A DNA stretch of 64,000 nucleotides from Microbacterium sp. zg-B96 (GTDB lineage Bacteria > Actinomycetota > Actinomycetes > Actinomycetales > Microbacteriaceae). The stretch spans positions 62,001 to 126,000 of the forward strand of contig NZ_CP126738.1 of assembly GCF_030246865.1 (NCBI RefSeq). The letters run 5' to 3'. Both the position numbers and the translations under genes were made by a program. The notes under the pieces are model-generated. The model was not told where the DNA came from. It did not search any database and saw only the letters and a program-made list of their open reading frames with translations. Position 1 is the first letter of the stretch. Every line of letters begins with the position of its first letter. Positions 30,455 through 40,803 of this stretch are shown one piece after another.

Positions 30455-31365
30455 GCATCGGCACCCCCCCGCCCCTCGCGATCGTCGAGTCGGGCATCCC
30501 CAACGCGGCAGCACGCCGCCGCGGCGCCAAGACGATCCGCATCCGCGGCTCCCGCCCCGGAATCTGGGCGTACGCCACCCTCGGGGTGGTCTTCCTCTCC
30601 GCCGTCTTCCCGCTGTACTGGTCGTTCGTCATCGGCTCCGGCGACTCAACGACGCTGCGCGGAGACTTCCCCTGGATCCCGGGCGGCAACTTCATCTCGA
30701 ACGCCATATCGGTCATGACCAACCCGGCGGTGAACTTCTGGCCGGCGCTGTGGAACTCCATCTACAGCTCATTCATCATCGCGGCAGCAGTGGTGATCAC
30801 CTCGACCCTGGCCGGCTGGGCCTTCGCGAAGCTGCGCTTCCTCGGGGGGCCGGCGCTGCTGGTCTTCGTCGTGGCGACCATGGCGGTGCCGCAGCAGCTG
30901 GGCGTCGTGCCGCTGTACATCCTGTTCGCCGACCTGGGCTGGACCGGTGAGATCGGCGCGATCATCATCCCCGCCCTCACCAGTGCCTTCGGCGTGTTCT
31001 GGATGACGCAGTACCTGCAGCAGGCGGTGCCCGATGAGCTCATCGAGGCCGCTCGCGTCGACGGTGCATCGATGATCCGCACGTTCTGGACGGTCGGTGT
31101 CACGGCGGCGCGTCCGGCGGCGGCGATGCTGTTCCTGTTCACCTTCGTGGGCGCCTGGAACAACTTCTTCTGGCCCTTCATCGTGCTCGACCGCCAGAAC
31201 CCGACGCTCCCGGTGGCGTTGTCGCTGCTGCAGTCGAACTACTTCGTCGACTACTCCGTCGTGCTCGCCGGCGTGGTGCTGGCGACCATCCCGCTGCTGC
31301 TGCTGTTCATCTTCGCGGGCAAGCAACTGGTCAGTGGGATCATGGCCGGGGCCGTCAAGGGCTGA
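30451..31365 (+). CDS. Sugar ABC transporter permease (CebG-like)
   Basis: A 304-residue MalG-type permease with six helices and the EAA loop LIEAARVDGASMIRTFWTVG. It forms the heterodimeric channel with the preceding permease. The ATG at 30451 overlaps the previous stop. Hydrophobic segments begin with WAYATLGVVFLSAVFPLYWS and end with PLLLLFIFAGKQLVSGIMAG, as usual for the family. Confidence 0.92.
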   Translation: MSIGTPPPLAIVESGIPNAAARRRGAKTIRIRGSRPGIWAYATLGVVFLSAVFPLYWSFVIGSGDSTTLRGDFPWIPGGNFISNAISVMTNPAVNFWPALWNSIYSSFIIAAAVVITSTLAGWAFAKLRFLGGPALLVFVVATMAVPQQLGVVPLYILFADLGWTGEIGAIIIPALTSAFGVFWMTQYLQQAVPDELIEAARVDGASMIRTFWTVGVTAARPAAAMLFLFTFVGAWNNFFWPFIVLDRQNPTLPVALSLLQSNYFVDYSVVLAGVVLATIPLLLLFIFAGKQLVSGIMAGAVKG

Positions 31366-31402
31366 ACCAATGAGCATCATCACGCACGAGAGGTCTGCCC
31401 AC

Positions 31403-32866
<1,464 letters not shown>

Positions 32867-32883
32867 CGTCCGGGGGCGATGAC

Positions 32884-33906
32884 ATGAGCACGGATGCGCT
32901 GCGCAGCGTCCCCGGCGCGGTGACGATCGAAGAGGTCGCCGCCGCAGCAGGGGTCTCACGGTCGACCGTGTCGCGCGTCGTCAACGGGTCGACCGCCGTC
33001 AGCCCGGCTGCGCTGGAGTCCGTGAACCGGGCGATCGCCGAGCTCAACTACGTGCCCAACCGTGCCGCCCGCTCGCTGGCCAGGCGTCAGACCCTGGCGA
33101 TCGCCCTCGTGGTGCCCGAGGACACGTCGCGGTTCTTCGGCGACCCGTTCTTCGCGGCGGTCGTCTCCGGCATCAATTCGCGCATCAGCCGCTCCGACTA
33201 CGTGCTGAACCTGATCCTCGCGAACGACGACCCTCGCGACAAGACGACGAGCTACCTGCGCAGCGGGGCCGTCGATGGTGCGGTCATCGTGTCGCACCAC
33301 ACCAGCGACACGTTCATCGACCGCATCGCCGCGAGCGTTCCGGTGGTCTACGGCGGACGTCCGGTGCGCGAGCGCGACAACGACTACTACGTCGACGTCG
33401 ACAACGTCGCCGGAGGTCGCGTCGCGACGCAGCACCTCATCGACCGGGGGCGGCGGCGGATCGCGTCGATCACCGGCCCGCTCACGATGCCGGCGGGCGT
33501 GGACCGGCTGCAGGGATACCGCGAGGCGCTGGCAGGCGCCGGCCTGGAGGAGGTGGCGGTCCTGGACGGAAACTTCACGGTGCAGGACGGCGCGCGGGCG
33601 ATGACGCGGATGCTGGAGTCGGGGGTGGAGTTCGACGCGCTCTTCATCGCCAGCGACCTGATGGCCCGGGGTGCCCTCACCGTGCTCGCGGGCGCCGGCA
33701 TCCGGGTGCCTGACGATGTCGCCATCGTCGGCTTCGACGACTCTCCGGTGGCCACCACGGTGACCCCGGCCCTCACGACGGTGCGACAGCCGTCCTATGG
33801 GCAGGGCGAGCGGATGGCCACGATCCTGCTCGATCTGCTCGCCGGCGGAAGCCCGCAGCAGGTGACCATGCTCGACACCGAGCTCATCGTGCGCGACTCG
33901 TCCTGA
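32884..33906 (+). CDS. LacI-family regulator (CebR/CelR-like)
   Basis: The 340-residue protein has the DNA-binding segment VTIEEVAAAAGVSRSTVSRVVNG and an effector domain with SITGPLTMPAGVDRLQGY and VAIVGFDDSPVATTVTPALT. It is the last gene of the cellobiose-type operon, and the three TGGGAGCGCTCCCA-like sites upstream of the operon are the known binding sequence of this regulator type. Cellobiose is the expected inducer. The ATG at 32884 follows GGGGCGATGAC closely. Confidence 0.9.
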   Translation: MSTDALRSVPGAVTIEEVAAAAGVSRSTVSRVVNGSTAVSPAALESVNRAIAELNYVPNRAARSLARRQTLAIALVVPEDTSRFFGDPFFAAVVSGINSRISRSDYVLNLILANDDPRDKTTSYLRSGAVDGAVIVSHHTSDTFIDRIAASVPVVYGGRPVRERDNDYYVDVDNVAGGRVATQHLIDRGRRRIASITGPLTMPAGVDRLQGYREALAGAGLEEVAVLDGNFTVQDGARAMTRMLESGVEFDALFIASDLMARGALTVLAGAGIRVPDDVAIVGFDDSPVATTVTPALTTVRQPSYGQGERMATILLDLLAGGSPQQVTMLDTELIVRDSS

Positions 33907-33948
33907 CCGCCCCCGGCGCGCCCGCCCCCTGCCGACCACCCGAAACCG

Positions 33949-34017
33949 GTGAGACCGCAACTGGCGGCCGAGACCGTGGTTGTTTCCCACTGTCTCGGCC
34001 GCCAGATGCGGTCTCAC
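33949..34017. repeat. 26-bp arm palindrome between convergent genes
   Basis: The 26-base arm at 33949-33974 pairs with 33992-34017 with one mismatch around a 17-base loop. The arms start GTGAGACCGCA and end GGCGGCCGAGAC. It lies between the convergent cebR-like and uracil permease genes and could end both transcripts. The nearly perfect length exceeds a normal terminator and suggests a repeated genomic element. Confidence 0.8.
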
Positions 34018-34038
34018 GGTGCGGTTGAGCGAGGGCGG

Positions 34039-35382
34039 TCAGGGCTGCGGGTCGCCGCCCAGCTGGCCCACGGCGGGGATCGGACCGCCGTCATCGGCGC
34101 CGGTGCGGCGCCAGCGGGCGATGGCGTTGCCGGCATGGTAGATCACCAGCGCGGCGACGGTGCCCAGCACGATCGCGCCGAACTGGAGCGTGCCGAAGTT
34201 CATCGCGAAGCCGGCGATGGCGATGATGAACGACACCGCGACGGTGTACTGGTTGACCGGCCGCGAGAAGTCCACGCGGTTGTCGACCCAGATCTTGATG
34301 CCGATGACGCCGATGAGCCCGTAGAGCGCCGTGGTCACGCCACCGAGAACGCCGGCGGGGATGGTGTTGAACAGTGCGCCGATCTTGGGAGAGAAGGCCA
34401 GCAGGATCGCCACCAGGCCCGCGACCCAGTACGCCGCCGTGGAGTACACGCGGGTGGCGGCCATCACGCCGATGTTCTCGCCGTAGGTGGTGGTCGCCGA
34501 ACCGCCGAAGCCGCCGGCGAGCACGGTCGCCGCACCGTCGGCGATGAGTGCTCGCCCGGTGTGTTTGTTGATCGAGGGGTCTTCGGCCATCGTGGCGACA
34601 CCGCGCACGTGGCCGACGTTCTCGGCGACGAGCACGAGCACCACCGGCAGGAACATCGGCACCAGGGCCCATGCGCCGGGGTCGCCCAGGCCGGCGAGGT
34701 GGAACTGCGGCAGGCCGATCCAGGCCGCCTCGTTCACCGAGGTGAAGTCGATCTGCCCGGTGAACACCGCCACCAGGTAGCCGACGATCACGCCCAGGAA
34801 GATCGAGATGCGGCCGAGGAACCCGCGGAACAGCACGCTGAACAGCACGACGGCCACGAGCGTGACGGTGGCCAGTTCCGGCTGCAGCTGGAAGTTGTTC
34901 CACGCCGCCGGGGCGAGGTTGAAGCCGATCAGAGCGACGATGGAGCCGGCGACCACCGGCGGCATGAGCTTTTCGACCCAGCCGGTGCCGACCGCCTGCA
35001 CGATGAAGCCGACGGTGGCCAGCAGGACGCCGACGACGACCACGCCGACCAGCGCCTGCGTGAGCTGCTCAGGGCTCGACAGCGGGTCCCCGCCGTTGAG
35101 AGCCGTGATCGGCGCGATGAACGCGAACGACGAGCCGAGATAGCTGGGGAGGCGGTTCCTGGTGATGATCAGGAACAGCAGTGTGCCGAGGCCCGAGAAC
35201 AGCAGGGTCGTCGACACCGGGAACCCGGTGAGGATCGGCACGAGGAACGTGGCGCCGAACATCGCGACCACGTGCTGCGCACCGATGGCGATCGTCGCGG
35301 GCCATCCCAGACGTTCGTCGGGCTTGACGACGGCTCCGCGTTCGACGTGACGGCCGTCACCGTGCAGGCGCCAGATGGGCAT
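34039..35382 (-). CDS. Uracil/xanthine-type NCS2 permease (UraA-like)
   Basis: This 447-residue protein belongs to the nucleobase-cation symporter 2 family. The hallmark segment near the first helix (QHVVAMFGATFLVPILTGF) and the substrate-site motifs VAENVGHVRGVA and GGSATTTYGENIGVMAATRV mark it as uracil-type. About 14 membrane segments are expected. GAGGAG five bases before the ATG at 35382 is a strong ribosome site. It would import uracil with protons. Confidence 0.92.
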   Translation of the reverse strand: MPIWRLHGDGRHVERGAVVKPDERLGWPATIAIGAQHVVAMFGATFLVPILTGFPVSTTLLFSGLGTLLFLIITRNRLPSYLGSSFAFIAPITALNGGDPLSSPEQLTQALVGVVVVGVLLATVGFIVQAVGTGWVEKLMPPVVAGSIVALIGFNLAPAAWNNFQLQPELATVTLVAVVLFSVLFRGFLGRISIFLGVIVGYLVAVFTGQIDFTSVNEAAWIGLPQFHLAGLGDPGAWALVPMFLPVVLVLVAENVGHVRGVATMAEDPSINKHTGRALIADGAATVLAGGFGGSATTTYGENIGVMAATRVYSTAAYWVAGLVAILLAFSPKIGALFNTIPAGVLGGVTTALYGLIGVIGIKIWVDNRVDFSRPVNQYTVAVSFIIAIAGFAMNFGTLQFGAIVLGTVAALVIYHAGNAIARWRRTGADDGGPIPAVGQLGGDPQP

Positions 35383-35462
35383 GAGACTCCTCAGGTGGTT
35401 GAGCGGCGAGTACGGGAGTCACACTATCGGCGACCACCCGGTGGCCGTGGCCGCCCGGGCAC

Positions 35463-36395
35463 CTACCCGGTGAGGCGCTCGAGCAGTTCTCGGTACCGGG
35501 CCGCGGTGCGCTGGACGATCTCGGCGGGAAGCGGCGGCGGTGTGCCCTGTTTCGACCAGTTCGCCGCGAGCCAGTCGCGCACGATCTGCTTGTCGAATGA
35601 GGCCATCCGCTCGGCGGGCGTGGTGCCGGTATGCCACGCGGCGGCATCCCAGTAGCGCGACGAGTCGCTCGTGAGCACCTCGTCGGCAAGCGTCAGGATG
35701 CCGTGGTCGTCGACGCCGAACTCGAATTTGGTGTCGGCCAGGATCAGCCCGTGCTTCTCGGCGGTCGCCGCGGCACGGGAGTAGATCTCCAGCGACGTGT
35801 CACGCAGCTGCTCGGCACGCTCGCGCCCGACGAGCTCGACGGTTTGGTCGAACGAGATGTTCTCGTCGTGCTCACCAATCGGCGCCTTGTAGGCGGGGGT
35901 GAAGATCGGCTCGGGCAGCCGATCGCCATCGCCCAGCCCCGCCGGAAGCGCGATGCCGCACACCGTCCCGTGCTCGCGGTACTCCGCCCAGCCCGAGCCG
36001 GTGAGGTAGCCGCGCACGACGCACTCGACCGGCAGCATCTCGAGGGACCGCACGACCATGGCGCGCCCGGCGACGGCGTCGGGGACCAGGGTGTGGGGCT
36101 CATCGTCGACGCCCAGTACCGTGCTGGCGGCGAGATGGTTCGGGATGCCGCGCCCGCCGTCCCCGCCCGCGAGCTGGTCGAACCACCACAGGCTGAGGGT
36201 CGTCAGCAGCACACCCTTGCCGGGGATCCCTGGCTCGAGCACGAAGTCGAAGGCGCTGACGCGATCGCTCGCGACGACGAGCATGCGCGCGGCGGGGCCG
36301 CTAGCCGAGCCCGTCGGTGGCGCCTCCGGTACGTACAGGTCACGCACCTTGCCGGAGTAGACGTGTCGCCAGCCGGGCAGCTCGGAGAAGGTCAC
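35463..36395 (-). CDS. purC: Phosphoribosylaminoimidazole-succinocarboxamide synthase
   Basis: PurC joins CAIR with aspartate to give SAICAR in purine synthesis. The 310-residue protein is the longer, single-domain type: GKVRDLY near the N-terminus, ASDRVSAFDFVL, RSLEMLPVECVVRGYLTGSG, and the signature LADTKFEFG and DEVLTSDSSRYW. The GTG at 36395 lies six bases after GATAAT, so the gene is probably leaderless; an upstream in-frame ATG at 36428 would cover that promoter. It is unlinked to purL or purSQ. Confidence 0.95.
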   Translation of the reverse strand: MTFSELPGWRHVYSGKVRDLYVPEAPPTGSASGPAARMLVVASDRVSAFDFVLEPGIPGKGVLLTTLSLWWFDQLAGGDGGRGIPNHLAASTVLGVDDEPHTLVPDAVAGRAMVVRSLEMLPVECVVRGYLTGSGWAEYREHGTVCGIALPAGLGDGDRLPEPIFTPAYKAPIGEHDENISFDQTVELVGRERAEQLRDTSLEIYSRAAATAEKHGLILADTKFEFGVDDHGILTLADEVLTSDSSRYWDAAAWHTGTTPAERMASFDKQIVRDWLAANWSKQGTPPPLPAEIVQRTAARYRELLERLTG

Positions 36396-36401
36396 GTGCC
36401 C

Positions 36402-36407
36402 ATTATC
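36402..36407 (-). promoter_or_regulatory. Putative -10 element of leaderless purC
   Basis: GATAAT on the minus strand is followed by GGGCAC and the GTG at 36395. It is the closest match to the TATAAT consensus among the leaderless genes here. Confidence 0.6.
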
Positions 36408-36640
36408 GACGGTGGCGCGCCGCCGCACGCGCTCGCTCAGCTGGGAGGTCGTAGCGGGCGCGCCCGCCCAGGCGCGGGGTCTGCGACCGATCGCGCCACG
36501 GCGGCTGGATGAACCACGCCTTCGCGCGTGCCGACCCCCTCGGCGATCATCAACCTGAGATCAACCACATCCGCCCGTCACGAGCCGGGCGTAGAGTCCC
36601 CCTGGACCAAGCAGAGCCGCCGAAAGGACAGTGCGAAGAC

Positions 36641-38161
36641 GTGACAGACTCCGACACCCGCGCCCAGCGCACCGGGGCGGCCCGCACCACCTCGGCATCC
36701 ACCCCCGCCCGCAGCCCGTGGCCGGCGCTGTGGGCGCTGGTCATCGGCTTCTTCATGATCCTGGTCGACACGACGATCGTGTCGGTGGCGAACCCCGCCA
36801 TCAAGGCCGCACTGGACCCGACCACCGGCAACCTCGACAAGGTCGTTTGGGTCACCAGCGCCTACCTGCTCGCCTACGCCGTGCCGCTGCTGGTCACCGG
36901 GCGCCTGGGCGACAGGTTCGGGCCCAAGAACATCTACCTGATCGGGCTCGCGGTGTTCACGCTGGCCTCGCTCGGCTGCGGCCTGTCGCCCACGCTGGGC
37001 AGCCTCATCGCCTTCCGCGCACTGCAGGGCATCGGCGCCTCCCTCATGACGCCGCAGACCATGGCCGTGATCACCCGCACCTTCCCCGCCGACCGACGGG
37101 GAGCGGCGATGGGCCTGTGGGGTGCAACCTCGGGCGTCGCGATGCTTGTCGGCCCGCTCGCCGGCGGACTGCTGGTGGATGCCTTCGGGTGGGAGTGGAT
37201 CTTCTTCGTCAACCTTCCGGTGGGCGTCATCGGGTTCGTGCTGGCGTGGATCCTGGTACCGAAACTCCAGACGCATCCGCACCGGTTCGACATGGTGGGT
37301 GTGTTCCTCAGCGCGACCGCACTGTTCCTCATCGTCTTCGCCCTACAGGAGGCCGAACAGTATGACTGGGGCGTCATCTGGGGACCGGTGACGGTGTGGA
37401 TGCTGCTCCTGGCCGGCATCCTGGTGCTCGGCCTGTTCATCTGGCAGCAGGCGCGCACGCGCAGCGAGCCGCTCGTGCCGATGGCGTTGTTCCGCGACCG
37501 CAACTTCACCGTCGCCGGCATCGGCATCACCACCGTCGGCTTCATGGCGGCGAGCATGTCACTGCCGTTCATGTTCTTCCTGCAGCTGGCGCGAGGACTC
37601 ACCCCGACCGAGTCGGCGCTGGTGCTCGTGCCGATGGCCGTCGCCGCCGGCATCCTGTCGCCCTTGGCCGGGCGACTGCTGGACCGCACCGATCCGCGGT
37701 TCCTGCTGGTGCCCGGAATGATCGCCGTCTCGGCCGCGCTGATCTGGTACGCCGTGCTCATGAACCTCGACACCCCGATGTGGATGTTCCTGCTGCCCTC
37801 GGCACTGATGGGCGCGGGGCAGGCGGGGCTGTGGGGCCCGCTGGCGACGACGGCCACCCGCAACCTCGATCCGCGGCAGGCCGGGGCAGGGTCCGGCGTC
37901 TACAACACCATGCGCACGATGGGCTCGGTGCTCGGGTCCGCCGCGATCGCCGCCGTCATGCAGGGGCGCCTGGAAGCGAATCTGCCGGGCATGGCGGATG
38001 CCGCGGGCTCGGGTGCCGGCTCCGGCGCGGCGCTCCCGCCGGAGGTCGCTGCGGGTTTTGCGACCGCGATGGCCCAGGCGACGCTGCTACCGGCGGGAGT
38101 GATCCTGCTCGGCGTGGTCGCGGCGATGTTCTTGCGCCGTCCGCCTCACATGCACGGTTAG
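36641..38161 (+). CDS. MFS transporter, DHA2 (EmrB/QacA) family
   Basis: The 506-residue protein is a 14-helix drug:proton antiporter. Motif A appears as GRLGDRFGPKN and motif C-like sequence as LVGPLAGGLLVDAFGWEWIFFVNLPVG, with the D-T-T-I-V in the first helix typical of DHA2. The start is the GTG at 36641 after AAAGGA; longer in-frame readings begin in non-coding sequence shared with the purC promoter. TAGAGT at 36592 may be the -10. The exported compound is unknown. Confidence 0.9.
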   Translation: MTDSDTRAQRTGAARTTSASTPARSPWPALWALVIGFFMILVDTTIVSVANPAIKAALDPTTGNLDKVVWVTSAYLLAYAVPLLVTGRLGDRFGPKNIYLIGLAVFTLASLGCGLSPTLGSLIAFRALQGIGASLMTPQTMAVITRTFPADRRGAAMGLWGATSGVAMLVGPLAGGLLVDAFGWEWIFFVNLPVGVIGFVLAWILVPKLQTHPHRFDMVGVFLSATALFLIVFALQEAEQYDWGVIWGPVTVWMLLLAGILVLGLFIWQQARTRSEPLVPMALFRDRNFTVAGIGITTVGFMAASMSLPFMFFLQLARGLTPTESALVLVPMAVAAGILSPLAGRLLDRTDPRFLLVPGMIAVSAALIWYAVLMNLDTPMWMFLLPSALMGAGQAGLWGPLATTATRNLDPRQAGAGSGVYNTMRTMGSVLGSAAIAAVMQGRLEANLPGMADAAGSGAGSGAALPPEVAAGFATAMAQATLLPAGVILLGVVAAMFLRRPPHMHG

Positions 38162-38243
38162 GTTGCAGGGTGCAGGGTGGCAGGCGGATGCCGCGGCGTT
38201 CTAGCGTCGCAGCATCCCACCCCGCCCGAGGAAGAGTCCCCGC

Positions 38244-38819
38244 ATGCGCATCAGCAAGATCGCCCCCGACCAGATGACGACGCGTCAGCGCGAGGTGTTC
38301 GAGCGCATCGCCGGCTCTCGCGGGCGCCTCGGCGCCCCCTTCCAGGTGTGGCTGCAGAGCCCCGAGCTGTGCGATCGCGTCGAGAAGCTCGGGTCGTATC
38401 TGCGGTGGGACTCGAGCCTGCCGCTGCGGCTGCGCGAACTGTCGCTGCTGATCGCCGCGCGCTTCTTCGACGCGCAATACTCCTGGAATGCCCACGTCGA
38501 CGTGGCGCTGGCCGAAGGCATCCCGCAGCAGGCGATCGACGCGCTGGCGCGGCGGGAGACGCCGGTGTTCGATCGTGACGAGGATCAGGTCTTCTACGCG
38601 TTCTGCGACGAGCTGCTCACCGAGCACTTCGTGTCGCAGCAGACTTTCGACGCGGCGCTGGCATATTTCGGACCCGCAGGGCTGGTGGACACCGTCGCGT
38701 CGCTGGGCAACTTCACGATGCTCGGGATGCTGCTGAACACGTTCGAGGTCGACCTGCAGGCAGACCGCACGCGGCCGTTCCCCGACATCAACGGCTACGG
38801 GCGCGTTCTCATCCCCTGA
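38244..38819 (+). CDS. Carboxymuconolactone decarboxylase-family protein without redox cysteines (copy 1)
   Basis: The 191-residue helical protein matches the AhpD/CMD superfamily by the segment LRELSLLIAARFFDAQYSWNAHVDVALAEGIPQQAIDAL. The CxxC of AhpD-type peroxidase partners is absent; the position carries QYSWNAH (78-84), as in a decarboxylase-like subgroup of unknown role. It is clearly related to the gene at 44034-44600. GAGGAAGA precedes the ATG. The two copies flank the amidohydrolase-ThDP-Ldh-cupin cluster, so they probably act on intermediates of the same pathway. Confidence 0.85.
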   Translation: MRISKIAPDQMTTRQREVFERIAGSRGRLGAPFQVWLQSPELCDRVEKLGSYLRWDSSLPLRLRELSLLIAARFFDAQYSWNAHVDVALAEGIPQQAIDALARRETPVFDRDEDQVFYAFCDELLTEHFVSQQTFDAALAYFGPAGLVDTVASLGNFTMLGMLLNTFEVDLQADRTRPFPDINGYGRVLIP

Positions 38820-38828
38820 GTGCGCGGG

Positions 38829-39707
38829 TCAATCCGGGTCGGTCGGGTCCAGCGGCGCGTGGTGGTCGAACGCGACGACGCCGTGCCGCCAGTAGCCGCT
38901 CACGACGGCCTGTGCGGCAGGCAATCCCGCGGTGCGGCGCAGGTGGCGGCGCACCGCGACGAGGGCGGATGCCTCGCCCGCGGCCCAGACGAACACGCCG
39001 TCACCGATCGGCCCGAGGGCCTGAAGTGCCGGCATCCATCCGCTCGCATCCGGAACCAGGTGCAGCCGCAGGTCGATGCCGTCCACCGCACCGAGGTAGT
39101 CCGCGACCCAGCCGTTCTCGCCACCGACGGCGGCGATGACGTCCACCACGGTGCCCGCAGGAACGCCGCGGATCCAGCGCGACACCGAGGGCAGCGACGT
39201 CTCGTCGCACAGCAGCAGTAGGCCGTCGATGTCCTGGGGCGCCCGCTTCGAGCCGCGTGGCCCGACCACGACGAGGCGGTCACCGGGCTGCGCCTGCGCC
39301 GCCCAGGCCGAAGCGGGGCCCGGATCCGGGTGCACGAAGAAGTCGAGGTCCACTTCGACACCGCCGCCGTCAACTGCGCGAGGCAGCGGGGTGAAGTCGC
39401 GTGCGATCGCGGCGCGGTCCGGCCGGATGATGCCGTCCTCGCCGGGACCCACGGCCGTCGGCGCGACGAGCTCACCGGTGACCGGGTCGGGCAGGAATAG
39501 CCGCACATGGTCGGCGGGGCCGGAGCTTGCGAAGTCCGCGAAGTCGGGACCGGTCACGGTGACCCGCACGATCGTCGGCGCGACGCGTGCGACGTGCACC
39601 ACCGTCCCCTCCCGCGCGGTGAAACGGTTGCGTCCGCCCGCTCGGGCGAACCGGCCGACTGTGTCCGTCACGCGCTCGCGCGGGCGGGTGGAAGAGTGCT
39701 CCGTCAT
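38829..39707 (-). CDS. Siderophore-interacting protein (FAD-binding ferric reductase)
   Basis: The 292-residue protein belongs to the ViuB/SIP family that reduces ferric siderophores in the cytoplasm. An FAD-binding barrel (TIVRVTVTGPDFADF; GPADHVRLFLPD) is followed by a reductase-like domain with CDETSLPSVSRWI and the C-terminal VSGYWRHG typical of SIPs. The ATG at 39707 is preferred. It points against its neighbours and separates the first CMD-family gene from the catabolic cluster, with only nine bases to the convergent stop. Confidence 0.88.
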   Translation of the reverse strand: MTEHSSTRPRERVTDTVGRFARAGGRNRFTAREGTVVHVARVAPTIVRVTVTGPDFADFASSGPADHVRLFLPDPVTGELVAPTAVGPGEDGIIRPDRAAIARDFTPLPRAVDGGGVEVDLDFFVHPDPGPASAWAAQAQPGDRLVVVGPRGSKRAPQDIDGLLLLCDETSLPSVSRWIRGVPAGTVVDVIAAVGGENGWVADYLGAVDGIDLRLHLVPDASGWMPALQALGPIGDGVFVWAAGEASALVAVRRHLRRTAGLPAAQAVVSGYWRHGVVAFDHHAPLDPTDPD

Positions 39708-39753
39708 GACCCCAGCCAAGCACAGGCGGGCATCGAGGCTGATCGCCGGCGTT

Positions 39754-39778
39754 GCACGAACGGTTCACATAATCGTGC
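39754..39778. promoter_or_regulatory. Inverted repeat in the promoter region of the catabolic cluster
   Basis: GCACGA at 39754-39759 and TCGTGC at 39773-39778 form an inverted repeat with 13 bases between. CATAAT at 39768-39773 overlaps it and could be a -10 for the amidohydrolase gene. A regulator for it is not obvious nearby. Confidence 0.35.
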
Positions 39779-39896
39779 GTTCGGGCCTCTGGATCGGCGC
39801 GGGACCGGCCCCGTACGGTCAGAGCACGGGAGCCAGCAGGCTTTCTGCCGCAGCCGTCGCCGACGGCACCACAGACACTGATCGTTAGGAACCCCG

Positions 39897-40802
39897 ATGT
39901 TCATCGTCGACTCGCAGATTCACCTCTGGAAGGAAGAGACGCCCGACCGGCCCTGGGTGCCCGGCGCGCGCGAGCGGATCCGTCTGAACGGCCACCGCGA
40001 AGAGGCCTTCCTGGCCGAAGAGGCGGTCTCGCTCATGGACGAGGCAGGCGTCAACCGCGCCCTCATCCTCCCGCCGTCGTGGGAGGGCGATCGCATCGAC
40101 TACGCCCTCGAGTCGGCGGAGAAGTACCCGGGCCGCTTCGGCATCATGGCGCGCGTGCCCCAGAACGACCAGGAGGAGGGCGAGAAGCTCCTGCACTTCA
40201 TCAAGGACAACGAGCACATCAAGGGCGTGCGGCTCACGTTCCACCGCCCCGTGGATCGCAACTGGATGATCGATGGGACCAACGACTGGTACTGGCCGCT
40301 GGCCGAGAAGCTCGGCATCCCGACGATGGTGCACGCGCCCATCTGGAAGGCCGAGCTCGGACAGATCGCCGAGAAGCACCCGGACCTGAAGATCATCATC
40401 GACCACATGGGCATCATGGCGCGCTGCGTCGATGACGCCATCGGCTACTGGGTGCAGGAGACCGCCGATCTGCACCGCTACCCGAACATCTCGGTCAAGG
40501 TCTCCGCGATCCCCGGCTACTCGACGGCACCCTTCCCGAACCTCAACATCGAGAAGTACGTGCGTGAGGTCGTCGACAAGATGGGCCCGGAGCGCGCGCA
40601 CTGGGGCACCGACGTGACCCGTCTGCTCGGTCACGGCCTGACCTGGACCGACACCGTGGAGCAATTCACCAAGCATTTCTCCTTCTCCCCGGAGGAGCTG
40701 GAGTGGATCATGGGTAAGGGCATCAGCAAGGTGCTCGGCTGGGACATCCCCGAGCCCGCTGCTGTCGGCGCGGCTGCCGCGACGACGACGGAGAACGCCT
40801 GA
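39897..40802 (+). CDS. Amidohydrolase family 2 protein (TIM-barrel hydrolase/decarboxylase)
   Basis: The 301-residue protein has the N-terminal metal motif DSQIHLW (D5, H9), a central MVHAPI histidine, IIDHMG and the late WGTDVTRLL aspartate that define amidohydrolase_2 enzymes. This family includes lactone hydrolases such as LigI and decarboxylases such as ACMSD, so the reaction could be hydrolysis of a lactone/amide or loss of CO2. AGGAAC precedes the ATG. It leads a five-gene run (amidohydrolase, ThDP enzyme, Ldh, cupin, CMD) with gaps of 1 to 61 bases. Confidence 0.85.
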   Translation: MFIVDSQIHLWKEETPDRPWVPGARERIRLNGHREEAFLAEEAVSLMDEAGVNRALILPPSWEGDRIDYALESAEKYPGRFGIMARVPQNDQEEGEKLLHFIKDNEHIKGVRLTFHRPVDRNWMIDGTNDWYWPLAEKLGIPTMVHAPIWKAELGQIAEKHPDLKIIIDHMGIMARCVDDAIGYWVQETADLHRYPNISVKVSAIPGYSTAPFPNLNIEKYVREVVDKMGPERAHWGTDVTRLLGHGLTWTDTVEQFTKHFSFSPEELEWIMGKGISKVLGWDIPEPAAVGAAAATTTENA

Positions 40803-40803
40803 C

